Of a DNA stretch of 44,141 bases, positions 1 through 8,860 are shown in pieces. Position numbers and translations under genes: made by a program. The DNA is from Acidimicrobiaceae bacterium (lineage in GTDB: Bacteria; Actinomycetota; Acidimicrobiia; Acidimicrobiales; RAAP-2), in the NCBI GenBank assembly GCA_013044285.1, contig JABEUS010000109.1, forward strand, positions 1-44,141, written 5' to 3'. How positions within the stretch are numbered: position 1 is the first letter of the stretch; each line of letters begins with the position of its first letter. The notes beneath the pieces were generated by a model. It was not told the origin of the DNA. It did no database searches and saw only the letters and a list, made by a program, of their open reading frames with translations.

Positions 1-49
1 CAGATCTTCCCCGCCGTACCCCACCTCCGAGTTCGCTCGTCCTGAGCGT

Positions 50-77
50 CTCGTCGGGGTGGGTTGACCCCGACGAG
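50..77 (+). other. Perfect 11-bp stem-loop 19 nt upstream of the NRAMP-like gene (leader hairpin or terminator of an upstream gene)
   Basis: CTCGTCGGGGT-GGGTTG-ACCCCGACGAG; perfect inverted repeat, 6-nt loop, no following T-tract. Confidence 0.6.
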
Positions 78-95
78 CCGTAGAAAGGAGAGAGA

Positions 96-1658
96 GTGAG
101 CCCCGAGCAGATCAAGGGCGCCTTCGGGACCATCTCGAGTCACGACACTGGCAATCGCCAGGGGGTCCGTGCACGTCTGCTCACCCTCCTCGCCATTATC
201 GGACCCGGGCTCATCGTGATGGTGGGCGACAACGACGCGGGTGGTGTCTCCACCTACGCTCAGGCCGGACAGGACTACGGCTACACCCTCTTGTGGACTC
301 TGCCCCTCCTGATCCCGGTCCTCATCATCGTCCAAGAGATGGTCGTTCGACTCGGCGCGGTCACCGGTGTGGGCCACGGGCGCCTGATTCGGGAACGATT
401 CGGTCGCTACTGGGGCAATCTGTCGATTTTCTCCATTCTGTTCTTGAACTTTCTCATCATCATCACCGAGTTCATCGGTATCTCCCTCTCGATGGAGTAC
501 TTCGGCATCTCCTCGCTGGTCTCGGTGCCGATCGCGATCACGCTGCTCTTCGCCATTTCGGCGACGGGCTCGTTTCGACGCTGGGAGCGCTTCATGATGC
601 TCTTCGTGGCGGTGAACTTTCTCGTGGTTCCCCTGCTCTTGGTGAGTCACCCCCACTACGGCTCGGTCGCGACCCACCTCGTTATCCCGGGAATCCGGGG
701 TGGAGCGAACTCCTCGGCGGTTCTACTCATCATCTCCATCATCGGTACCACGGTCGCCCCCTGGCAGTTGTTCTTCCAGGAGTCCAACATCGTCGACAAG
801 AAGATCACTCCGCGCTGGATCAACTACGAACGGGTCGACACGATTATCGGATCCTTCATCGTCGTGATCGGGGCGACGGTCCTCGTCGTCGCCTCGGCGA
901 CCCTCGCCCACGGGGGTACGACCTCCTCGTTCACGACGACCCTGGCTCTCGCTCACCAGTTGGGACGAAGTGTCGGGCACGGGGCGGGGGCGTTCTTCGC
1001 CCTGATCTTGTTGAACGCCTCGATTATCGGAGCGGCGGCCGTGACACTCGCGAGTTCCTACGCGATCTCCGACCTCTCCAGCACCCACCAGGGACTGAAC
1101 GCCCGCTTCTCCGAGGCCCGCGGTTTCTATCTCGGATTTCTCGCTCTCTTGATCGTGGCCGGATCGGTGGCGGTGATCCCCCACGCCCCGCTCGGCCTGA
1201 TCACCCTGGCGGTTCAGGCCATCAGTGGTCTGATGCTGCCCTTCACCACCATCATCGTGCTCCTCCTCTGTAACGACCGCGCGATTATGGGCCCCTGGGT
1301 CAACCCCCGCTGGCTCAACGCGGTCGCGACAGTGGTCGTCACGGCCCTGGTCGCTCTCTCGGTGGGACTGATGACCTCGACTCTCTTCTCCTCGCTCAAC
1401 GTTGTGGCGTTACTGAAGTGGCTCTTCGCCGTCGCGGGAGTGGGCCTGGCCGTTGGAATACCGATTGGGTGGCGGTACTGGCCGGCTCGGGTCACGATTG
1501 ACGGTGACCGCCGGGACTGGCGGACCCCGCGACTCACCCTGCTCGAACCCCTTCCTCCCTCTCGCTTCCGCTGGTGGCTCATGCGAGTCCAGAGTGGCTA
1601 CTTGGCCGTCGCCGGCGCTCTCCTCATTCTGCGTATCGTTCAGTTGGCGACCGCCTAA
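96..1658 (+). CDS. NRAMP/SLC11-family divalent cation transporter with non-canonical metal-site motifs
   Basis: ORF 520 aa, GTG start with RBS AAAGGAGAG; GPGLIVMVGDNDAGG at the TM1 motif position and GTTVAPWQLFFQ at the TM6 motif position; many hydrophobic segments. Confidence 0.85.
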   Translation: MSPEQIKGAFGTISSHDTGNRQGVRARLLTLLAIIGPGLIVMVGDNDAGGVSTYAQAGQDYGYTLLWTLPLLIPVLIIVQEMVVRLGAVTGVGHGRLIRERFGRYWGNLSIFSILFLNFLIIITEFIGISLSMEYFGISSLVSVPIAITLLFAISATGSFRRWERFMMLFVAVNFLVVPLLLVSHPHYGSVATHLVIPGIRGGANSSAVLLIISIIGTTVAPWQLFFQESNIVDKKITPRWINYERVDTIIGSFIVVIGATVLVVASATLAHGGTTSSFTTTLALAHQLGRSVGHGAGAFFALILLNASIIGAAAVTLASSYAISDLSSTHQGLNARFSEARGFYLGFLALLIVAGSVAVIPHAPLGLITLAVQAISGLMLPFTTIIVLLLCNDRAIMGPWVNPRWLNAVATVVVTALVALSVGLMTSTLFSSLNVVALLKWLFAVAGVGLAVGIPIGWRYWPARVTIDGDRRDWRTPRLTLLEPLPPSRFRWWLMRVQSGYLAVAGALLILRIVQLATA

Positions 1659-1669
1659 CCTTTCTCCCC

Positions 1670-2479
1670 GTGACTCCTCAGACCATCGTGTGCGTTCACG
1701 CTCACCCGGACGACGAAGCCCTCTTTACGGCGGGGGCCACGTCCTACTACGCCGACCAGGGGCACCGTCTCGTCCTCATCACCTGTACCTACGGGCAACT
1801 CGGCATCGACGGGGCGGGGCGACCGGGGAACGCCGAGGGCCACGACGATCTCGGAACTCGGGCCACGCGTGCGATGGAGCTCCAGCGCGCCGGTGAGCTC
1901 TGCGGCTTCGCCCGACAGGTGAGTCTCGGCTACCTCGACTCGGGCATGGTGGGCTGGTCGAGTTACGCCGATCCCCACGCTTTCGTCAACGTCGACGTCG
2001 AGCGAGCCGCTCGCCAAGTCGCCGCCGTCCTCGACGCCGAGGAGGCCACCGTCGTGATTACCTACGACGAGAACGGGTTCTACGGACACCCCGATCACGT
2101 CACCGCCCACCGCGTGACTCGCCGGGCCGTGGAGCTCTCGACGAGTGCCCAGCGACTCTTCTACCCCGTGATTCCTCGTCCGGTCATTTCGGAGTTTGTC
2201 CGTCGAGCGAGTGAGGAGGGAGTCTTCATGCCGGCTTGGGTGAGCGACGCCACTCTCGACACCGACGAGGACCAAGTCGCCGTGCGCCTGGACGTGCGGG
2301 ACCGGGCGTCGTTGAAGCAACGCGCGATTGCCCTGCACGCCTCGCAAATCGACAACGCCGATCTCGTGTCCATGTCATCTGATCTCTTCGAGTTGCTCTT
2401 CGGGGTGGAGTACTACCGATTGGGTTGGAGTCGTGGCGCGAGCACCACCAACAACGATCTTCTCGGAGGGCTCTCGTGA
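1670..2479 (+). CDS. PIG-L family deacetylase (MshB/Mca-like LmbE superfamily)
   Basis: HAHPDDEA motif and TYDENGFYGHPDH; likely GTG start at 1670 rather than the longer ORF start. Confidence 0.88.
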   Translation: MTPQTIVCVHAHPDDEALFTAGATSYYADQGHRLVLITCTYGQLGIDGAGRPGNAEGHDDLGTRATRAMELQRAGELCGFARQVSLGYLDSGMVGWSSYADPHAFVNVDVERAARQVAAVLDAEEATVVITYDENGFYGHPDHVTAHRVTRRAVELSTSAQRLFYPVIPRPVISEFVRRASEEGVFMPAWVSDATLDTDEDQVAVRLDVRDRASLKQRAIALHASQIDNADLVSMSSDLFELLFGVEYYRLGWSRGASTTNNDLLGGLS

Positions 2480-3324
2480 GTTTGACCTTTCTCGCCGTGC
2501 ACGCCCACCCCGACGACGAGGCCAGTTCGAGTGGGGGAGTCCTCGCCCAGTTGGCCGATGAGGGAGTCAGAACCATCGTCGTGACCTGCACCAACGGCGA
2601 GTGTGGCGACGATCCTCGCGGAGCGAAGCCCCTCGACGACACTCACGACGGGGAGTCTGTCGCCGAGATGCGCGCTCGAGAACTCGACCACGCCATCGAG
2701 ATACTCGCCGTCTCACGGCACGAACGTCTCGGGTACCGCGACTCAGGAATGATGGGCTGGCCCCAGAACGACGACCCCCGTTGCTTTTGGCGCTGTGACG
2801 TCGCCGAGGCCGCCGAGCAACTGGCCGCCCTCGTGCGAGAGGAACGACCTCAGGTCATCATGACCTACAACGAGTACGGGTTCTACGGGCACCCCGATCA
2901 CATCATGGCCAATCAAGTAACGCGGGCCATGCTTGAACTCATCGACTACGAGCCGACTCTCGTGTACAACGCCATTCCGTCCTCGGTGATGGCGATGTTC
3001 CGGGAGCGTTGGGCCGCCGAGGACGCGCGTCGCCGAGACGAGGCTCTCGCGCGCGGAGAGGAGCCCGAGCCGGCGAGTGAGGACGACAATCGAGACTTGT
3101 CGACGCCCGACGAGTTAGTGGACTACTTCGTCGACGTGTCGGCGGTCACCTCGCGCAAGCGGGCCGCCCTGCTCGCCCACGCCTCCCAACTCGGGGACTC
3201 CTTCTTTGTGACCATGAGTGAGGAAGAGTTTGCTATGGCGATGGGCACCGAATGGTTCCTTCGAGCCACCAATCCCCTGGGACTGACGGGACCCAGTAAG
3301 GATCTCTTCGCCGGATATCGCTAG
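2476..3324 (+). CDS. PIG-L family deacetylase, mycothiol S-conjugate amidase-like
   Basis: HAHPDDEASSSGG, TYNEYGFYGHPDH; GTGA overlap with the previous stop at 2476-2479. Confidence 0.85.
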   Translation: MSLTFLAVHAHPDDEASSSGGVLAQLADEGVRTIVVTCTNGECGDDPRGAKPLDDTHDGESVAEMRARELDHAIEILAVSRHERLGYRDSGMMGWPQNDDPRCFWRCDVAEAAEQLAALVREERPQVIMTYNEYGFYGHPDHIMANQVTRAMLELIDYEPTLVYNAIPSSVMAMFRERWAAEDARRRDEALARGEEPEPASEDDNRDLSTPDELVDYFVDVSAVTSRKRAALLAHASQLGDSFFVTMSEEEFAMAMGTEWFLRATNPLGLTGPSKDLFAGYR

Positions 3325-4724
3325 AAGGCCGGGCGTTCCAGGCCCTGGCTGCTCGCGCGCTGGTAGCGCTCGTCGGCGACGTGATCGACGCTGTCGGCGC
3401 GCAGAACCACCTCGGGTGTCAGGGCCCACGACGGAGGGGTGGGGGAGTCACTGAGGGCCCAGGCGGCCTGGCGGGCCGCGCCCCGAGCGACGTACTCGGT
3501 GACGGGAGCGACGCGAACCTCGCGTCCCCAGACTGAGGGCGCGAGACTTTGAACGGCGAGAGAGGCGCCGGCGCCCCCCACGATGACGCAGTGGCCCACC
3601 GCAATACCTAACTCCTCGAGTGCCGCCAGTCCCGCCCCCACGCCGCGCAACACTCCCTCAACACTCGCTCGAGCGAGGTTGGTCTTCGTCCAGGATTCGA
3701 GCGTGAGTCCGGCCAGCGTGCCGGTGGCGTGCGGTCGGTTCGGGGTTCGTTCCCCCTCGAAGTAGGGCACGAGGGTGAGCCCGTTCGCGGCCGGTGGAGC
3801 CGCGAGAGCCAGGGCGCTCAGTTCACCCAGGTCGACGCCGAGGAGTTCGGCGGTGCTGTCGAGGACCCGCGCGCAGTTCAACGTGCAGACGAGTGGGAGG
3901 AACTGCCCCGTGAGATCGGCGAAGCCCGCGACGGAGCCGGTGGGGTCGATCGGCATCGTCGTCGCGCGGCGCATGACGACTCCGGAGGTGCCGAGTGAGA
4001 CCACCGTGGCGTCGGCGTCTCCGAGTCCGAAGTGCGCGGCGGCGTTGTCACCGCCGCCGGCACCGAGAACCACGTCACGGGGACCGGCGAGCGCGTCTCG
4101 GGGACCGATAACCCGGGGTAGGTGGAGGTCTCGCCCGAACGCTCTTTGGAGGAGGTCTCGTCGGTACTCGTTAGATCGCGGATCGAAGTATCCGGTTCCC
4201 GACGCGTCGGAGCGGTCCGTCGTGAGATCGGCGACATCGGTTGATCCACTCAGTCGCCACGTGAGCCAGTCGTGAGGGAGACAGACCGCGACCACTCGAC
4301 GAGCGTTCTCTGGTTCGTGGTCGGCCAGCCACCGCAGCTTGCTGATGGTGAAGGAGGCGACGGGAACGAGACCGACCGCGTGAGCCCACTCGACGGCACC
4401 TAATTCGTTCGTGAGATCTTCGGCGGCCGACGCCGAGCGGGTGTCGTTCCACAGCAGGGCCGGGCGGATGACCCGTCCGTCCTCGTCGAGGGTGATCAGG
4501 CCGTGTTGCTGACCAGCGATCGAAATCGCCCTTATCTCGTCCAGGCCGCCGACGGCGTCGAGCGCGGAGAGGAGGGCGAGCCACCACTCTTCGGGATCGA
4601 CGCTGGTGCCGGGTGGGTGGGGACGGCGGGCTTCGCGCACGAGTTCCCCGGTGAGGGCGTCGTACACCGTGACTTTGACGGACTGAGTCGAAGAGTCAAT
4701 ACCGGCGACCAACTGGCGGTTCAT
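3321..4724 (-). CDS. xylB: Xylulokinase-like FGGY-family carbohydrate kinase
   Basis: MNRQLVAGIDSSTQSVKV, ISIAGQQHGLITLDEDG, PALLWNDTRS, GAGGGDNAAAHFGLG; start placed at the internal Met at 4724. Confidence 0.85.
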   Translation of the reverse strand: MNRQLVAGIDSSTQSVKVTVYDALTGELVREARRPHPPGTSVDPEEWWLALLSALDAVGGLDEIRAISIAGQQHGLITLDEDGRVIRPALLWNDTRSASAAEDLTNELGAVEWAHAVGLVPVASFTISKLRWLADHEPENARRVVAVCLPHDWLTWRLSGSTDVADLTTDRSDASGTGYFDPRSNEYRRDLLQRAFGRDLHLPRVIGPRDALAGPRDVVLGAGGGDNAAAHFGLGDADATVVSLGTSGVVMRRATTMPIDPTGSVAGFADLTGQFLPLVCTLNCARVLDSTAELLGVDLGELSALALAAPPAANGLTLVPYFEGERTPNRPHATGTLAGLTLESWTKTNLARASVEGVLRGVGAGLAALEELGIAVGHCVIVGGAGASLAVQSLAPSVWGREVRVAPVTEYVARGAARQAAWALSDSPTPPSWALTPEVVLRADSVDHVADERYQRASSQGLERPAF

Positions 4725-4777
4725 CTTGTTGAGGCTACGGCGATGTGACAGATCCACGAATATTTCTGCAGTATTAC

Positions 4778-4806
4778 TTGACCAACCAGTGACGGGTGGC
4801 TATCGT
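4778..4806 (+). promoter_or_regulatory. Putative sigma-70-type promoter for lacI/ABC operon
   Basis: TTGACC (4778-4783), 17-nt spacer, TATCGT (4801-4806); immediately followed by operator 1. Confidence 0.5.
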
Positions 4807-4850
4807 GAAACCGGTTTCAAAAGTAACCGGTTACAAAAGTAACCGGTTAC
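4806..4850 (+). promoter_or_regulatory. Array of three LacI-type palindromic operators with exact 16-bp centre spacing
   Basis: TGAAACCGGTTTCA (4806-4819), GTAACCGGTTAC (4823-4834), GTAACCGGTTAC (4839-4850); centres 4812.5, 4828.5, 4844.5. Confidence 0.85.
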
Positions 4851-4870
4851 AAGGGGGGAATCGAACGGTA

Positions 4871-5938
4871 ATGGCGGAACAAGCGCCCACGATTTACGAC
4901 GTCGCCGAGCGTGCGGGAGTGTCCGTGGCCACGGTGTCACGTGCTCTCAACGACGTCGAGTCGTTGCGCGCGGTCACTCGCGACAAGGTCATGCGGGCCA
5001 TGGCCGAGTTGGACTTTGTGCCCAACAACGTGGCTCGGGGCCTCTCTCGGGGTAAGAACTGGGTTATCGGCCTCGCCTTCATGCACTCACCGGTGAAGGC
5101 GAACGAGGCCGAAGTCGAAGCCGACTCCCTTCTCTACACCGACATCATCATCCGGGGGGTCGAGGCCCAAGCGGCCCGTCACGGTTACTCTCTCCTGCTC
5201 TGCAGCGCCGGAGAAGAGCACCCCGACGGGATCGCTCCCTTGCGCAACCTCACTCAGTCGGTCGACGGGTGGATCGTCCTCGATCGGGTACTGAACGTGG
5301 AAGAGGTTCCCGAAATCTCACGGAGGACCCCTATCGTCCTCATGGCGGGTGCCGGTGACTCCGACGCCGCCTTCACCGTTCGGGTGGACAACGAGGGGGG
5401 CATCGCGTCGCTCGTCTCGCATCTCGTAGAGGCCCACGGAGCCCGCCGCTTCGGGTACATGAGTGGACTCGAGGAGTCTCCGGACAACGTGGCGCGCCTG
5501 CGGGCGTTGCGCGACGCCACTCGACGCTGGGGCGGCCAGTTGAATGAGGAAGACATCGTCTCTTGCGACTGGACCTCGGGCGGGGCTGAGGTGCAGACGA
5601 TGCGGTGGCTCGATCGAAGAGTTGACCTACCCGACGTCCTCGTCTGCGCGAACGATCAGATGGCCGTCGGGGCGATCCACGCGTTGGGTGCGCGAGGTCT
5701 GAAGGTTCCCCGCGACATCGCCGTCACCGGGTTTGACGACATTCCCATCGCGCGCTATCTCACTCCCGCCCTCACGACCGTTCGCCAGAGTTCCTCGGCG
5801 ATGGGAGCCGAGGCCGTGGACGTTCTTCTCGCGGCGATGGCCAACGAACCGGTAGCCAATACGACCACCATGGCGTCTCGACTCCAAATCCGGCACTCGT
5901 GTGGTTGTCAAGGAGAGTTGGGGGAGGACGTCGCGTGA
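4871..5938 (+). CDS. LacI-family transcriptional regulator
   Basis: N-terminal HTH TIYDVAERAGVSVATVSRALND; periplasmic-binding-like effector domain ending VTGFDDIPIARYLTPALTTVRQ. Confidence 0.93.
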   Translation: MAEQAPTIYDVAERAGVSVATVSRALNDVESLRAVTRDKVMRAMAELDFVPNNVARGLSRGKNWVIGLAFMHSPVKANEAEVEADSLLYTDIIIRGVEAQAARHGYSLLLCSAGEEHPDGIAPLRNLTQSVDGWIVLDRVLNVEEVPEISRRTPIVLMAGAGDSDAAFTVRVDNEGGIASLVSHLVEAHGARRFGYMSGLEESPDNVARLRALRDATRRWGGQLNEEDIVSCDWTSGGAEVQTMRWLDRRVDLPDVLVCANDQMAVGAIHALGARGLKVPRDIAVTGFDDIPIARYLTPALTTVRQSSSAMGAEAVDVLLAAMANEPVANTTTMASRLQIRHSCGCQGELGEDVA

Positions 5939-6915
5939 GAGTCCTACTACGACGCTTCGGGGTCTACCTCTTGACCGCCTGGGTCGCGATCACCGCCAAC
6001 TTCTTCCTCCCTCGCCTCATGCCCGGTAACCCGATCGCGTCACTCATCGGGAAGTTGACGGGGCAGGTCACCCCCCAAGAGGTGCGCTCGATTCAACTGC
6101 AGTTTGGGGTGGGTCTGCACTCGAGCATCTGGCAGCAGTACTGGGACTACTGGGTGAATCTCTTTCACGGACAGTTGGGGACCTCCATCACCCTGTCGGC
6201 CTCGGTCTCGAGTGTGCTCGCCTCCCAGATCTATTGGACGCTCGGACTGATCGGAGTCGCCACCGTGTTGAGTTTCGTGTTCGGTACGGCCCTCGGTGCG
6301 CTCCTCGGTTGGACGCGCGGGGCCCGAACTGACTCCCTGATTCCGCTCGCGACGTTCTTTCAGGCCACCCCCTACTTCTTCTTGGGGTCGGTGATGGTGC
6401 TGGTCTTATCCAACAACCTGCACTGGTTTCCTGATCTCGGGGCCTACGATCCGAACGCCACCCCCGGATTCAACTGGGGCTTCATCGCCAGTTTGATCCG
6501 CTACGGCGAGCTTCCGGTCCTGTCGATTCTTCTCTCGTCGATGGCCGGTTGGATGCTCGGGATGCGCAACATGATGGTGACGGTCATCGGGGAAGACTTC
6601 GTACTGATGGCGGTCGCGAAGGGACTACCCCGTCGGAGAGTTATTTGGCACGCGGCCCGCAACGCCGTGTTGCCCAGCGTGGCCAACTTTGCTTTGGCCA
6701 TCGGCCTTCTGGTGTCCGGGGCACTCCTCGTGGAGTTGGTGTTTAACTACCCGGGGGTCGGCAATCTTCTCCTGAACGCGACGTTGAATGAGGACTACCC
6801 GTTGTTGCAGGGAATATTCCTCATCATCACCCTCACCGTCCTCGGCGCCAACCTCATCGCCGACGTTCTCTACTTCTGGCTTGATCCACGTACTCGAACT
6901 CCGGTGACCCAATGA
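5935..6915 (+). CDS. ABC transporter permease, Dpp/Opp type (DppB-like)
   Basis: VLLRRFGVYLLTAWVAITANFFLPRLMPGNP; binding-protein-dependent permease signature VIWHAARNAVLPSVANF; GTGA overlap with lacI. Confidence 0.9.
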   Translation: MRVLLRRFGVYLLTAWVAITANFFLPRLMPGNPIASLIGKLTGQVTPQEVRSIQLQFGVGLHSSIWQQYWDYWVNLFHGQLGTSITLSASVSSVLASQIYWTLGLIGVATVLSFVFGTALGALLGWTRGARTDSLIPLATFFQATPYFFLGSVMVLVLSNNLHWFPDLGAYDPNATPGFNWGFIASLIRYGELPVLSILLSSMAGWMLGMRNMMVTVIGEDFVLMAVAKGLPRRRVIWHAARNAVLPSVANFALAIGLLVSGALLVELVFNYPGVGNLLLNATLNEDYPLLQGIFLIITLTVLGANLIADVLYFWLDPRTRTPVTQ

Positions 6916-7847
6916 AAAACTTTGCTCTCCCTCGTTCTCCCAAGGTCATCGCCGGGATGGTTATCCTCGGGATCTTCCTGCTCCTCATGGTGATCGGTCC
7001 CTTCATCGAGCCCTACAACCCCTCGTCCCCGCTCTTCCTCCAGAACCTGCCCCCCTCTTCGGCGCACTGGTTGGGGACGACGGAGCTCGGTCAGGACATC
7101 TTTTCTCAGCTCCTCGACGGAGCGCGGGCCACGATGGTGGTCGGTCTCGTCGCGGGTCTCGTCGCCACCGTGCTCTCCATCGTGGTCGGGGTGTCGGCGG
7201 GGTATCTCGGAGGAAAGACCGACGAAGCACTGTCGTTGACCTCGAACGTCTTCCTCTCATTGCCGGGGCTGCCCCTCTTGATCGTGATTGACAGCTACTT
7301 GCCGGTGTCGAAGCGCTCGAATCCGTTGGTCATTGGTGGCGTCATCGCCCTCACCGGCTGGGCCTGGGGCGCTCGGGTTCTCAGGGCTCAGACGTTGTCC
7401 CTGCGTAATCGCGACTTCGTCGAAGCGTCGCGCATCGTCGGCGAGAAGCGCTGGCGCATCATGGCGGTCGAAATCGCCCCCAACCTGCTCCCCATCCTGG
7501 CGTCTTCTCTCCTCTTCACGGTTCTCTACTCCGTCGGGGCGTACACCTCACTGGCGTATCTGGGCTTGACCAATACCTCAGTCTGGAACTGGGGAACGAT
7601 GATGTACTGGGCTCAGGCCAACAACGCCCTCCTGGCCAACCAGTGGTACTGGTTCGTTCCGCCCGGAATTTGCATTGCTCTCGTAGGAACAAGCCTCGCG
7701 CTGCTCAACTTCGGGATTGACGAGTTCATTAACCCTCGCCTTCGGGCGGCCGGTGTTCGGGTGCGCGGCCCGAAGAGCGCCCGGGTATCCCGGCCCCGCT
7801 TGGGGATGACCCCGGTACTCCGCGACACGTCGGGGGTCTCATCGTGA
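6912..7847 (+). CDS. ABC transporter permease, Dpp/Opp type (DppC-like)
   Basis: LGTTELGQDIFSQLLDGARATMVVGLVAG typical of DppC; ATGA overlap with previous gene. Confidence 0.9.
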   Translation: MKNFALPRSPKVIAGMVILGIFLLLMVIGPFIEPYNPSSPLFLQNLPPSSAHWLGTTELGQDIFSQLLDGARATMVVGLVAGLVATVLSIVVGVSAGYLGGKTDEALSLTSNVFLSLPGLPLLIVIDSYLPVSKRSNPLVIGGVIALTGWAWGARVLRAQTLSLRNRDFVEASRIVGEKRWRIMAVEIAPNLLPILASSLLFTVLYSVGAYTSLAYLGLTNTSVWNWGTMMYWAQANNALLANQWYWFVPPGICIALVGTSLALLNFGIDEFINPRLRAAGVRVRGPKSARVSRPRLGMTPVLRDTSGVSS

Positions 7848-8860
7848 GCGAGTCCATTCTGCGCGTAGAGAACTTCAGCGTCGACTACGGCGTGGGAGAT
7901 CGGGCCGTTCGGGCGGTGCACGACGTGACCTTCTCTCTCGGTCGCTCCGAAGTCCTCGGGATTGCCGGGGAGTCTGGATCGGGTAAGTCCACTCTCGTCT
8001 ACGGCCTGACGCGTCTACTGCGAGCGCCCGGCGTCATTCGTTCCGGTTCGGCGTCGCTCACCATTGGAGAAGAGGGGCAGCGACGCGAGATCGATCTGCT
8101 CTCGGCCGACGAACGTGAGCTCCGTGCCCTACGCTGGCGCCATATTTCGGTGGTCTTGCAGAGTGCCCTCAGCGCTCTCAATCCGGTCCGTCGAATTGGC
8201 AAGGAGTTCGACGAGGTCCTGCGCTACCACGGCCAAGGGACTTCACGGGCGGAGCGACGCGCCCGCGCCGAAGAGCTACTCGCCATGGTGGGCCTCAAGA
8301 GTGATCGCCTCGACCGATTCCCCCACGAACTCTCCGGGGGCCAACGCCAACGAGTCATGATCGCGCTGGCTCTCGCGTTGAGTCCCGATCTCGTGATTAT
8401 GGATGAACCGACCACGGCGCTCGACGTCGTGACTCAACGCGAGATTATCGACGAACTTCGAGAACTCCGTGAACGCCTCGGGTTCGCCATGATCTTCATC
8501 ACCCACGACCTCTCGCTCCTGGTGGAGTTGGCCGAACAGATCATGGTCATGTACGCCGGTCGAGTAGTCGAGCGCGCCGACTCGAGCGATCTGTACGCGA
8601 TTCCCCGTCACCCCTACACGGTCGGGTTGATGAACTCCTTTCCACCGTTGAGCGGAGAGATTGTGCCGATGTCCGGAATTCCGGGCTCGCCTCCCTCGCT
8701 GGCGTCGCTCCCGACCGGCTGCGCTTTTCACCCCCGCTGTCCCCTGGCGAGTGAAGAGTGCTCTCTCAGCTCACCCCCACTCGTCGTAGAGGGTTCTCGT
8801 TCGCTGGCCTGCTTTCATAGTTCTCCCTCGGTACGTGAACGTCTGGAGATTCGCTCGTGA
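7844..8860 (+). CDS. ABC transporter ATPase, Dpp/Opp type (DppD-like)
   Basis: Walker [10 protein letters not shown], signature LSGGQRQRV, Walker [14 protein letters not shown]-terminal [12 protein letters not shown]. Confidence 0.93.
   Translation: MSESILRVENFSVDYGVGDRAVRAVHDVTFSLGRSEVLGIAGESGSGKSTLVYGLTRLLRAPGVIRSGSASLTIGEEGQRREIDLLSADERELRALRWRHISVVLQSALSALNPVRRIGKEFDEVLRYHGQGTSRAERRARAEELLAMVGLKSDRLDRFPHELSGGQRQRVMIALALALSPDLVIMDEPTTALDVVTQREIIDELRELRERLGFAMIFITHDLSLLVELAEQIMVMYAGRVVERADSSDLYAIPRHPYTVGLMNSFPPLSGEIVPMSGIPGSPPSLASLPTGCAFHPRCPLASEECSLSSPPLVVEGSRSLACFHSSPSVRERLEIRS

Noticed and set aside
4818-4850. Short CRISPR-like repeat
   Set aside because: Only two copies of a 16-nt unit with palindromic cores and no spacers; clearly an operator array.
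5086-5100. Additional ACCGGT palindrome TTCACCGGTGAA-like inside lacI
   Set aside because: Lies within coding sequence and lacks the AACCGGTT core shared by the operators.
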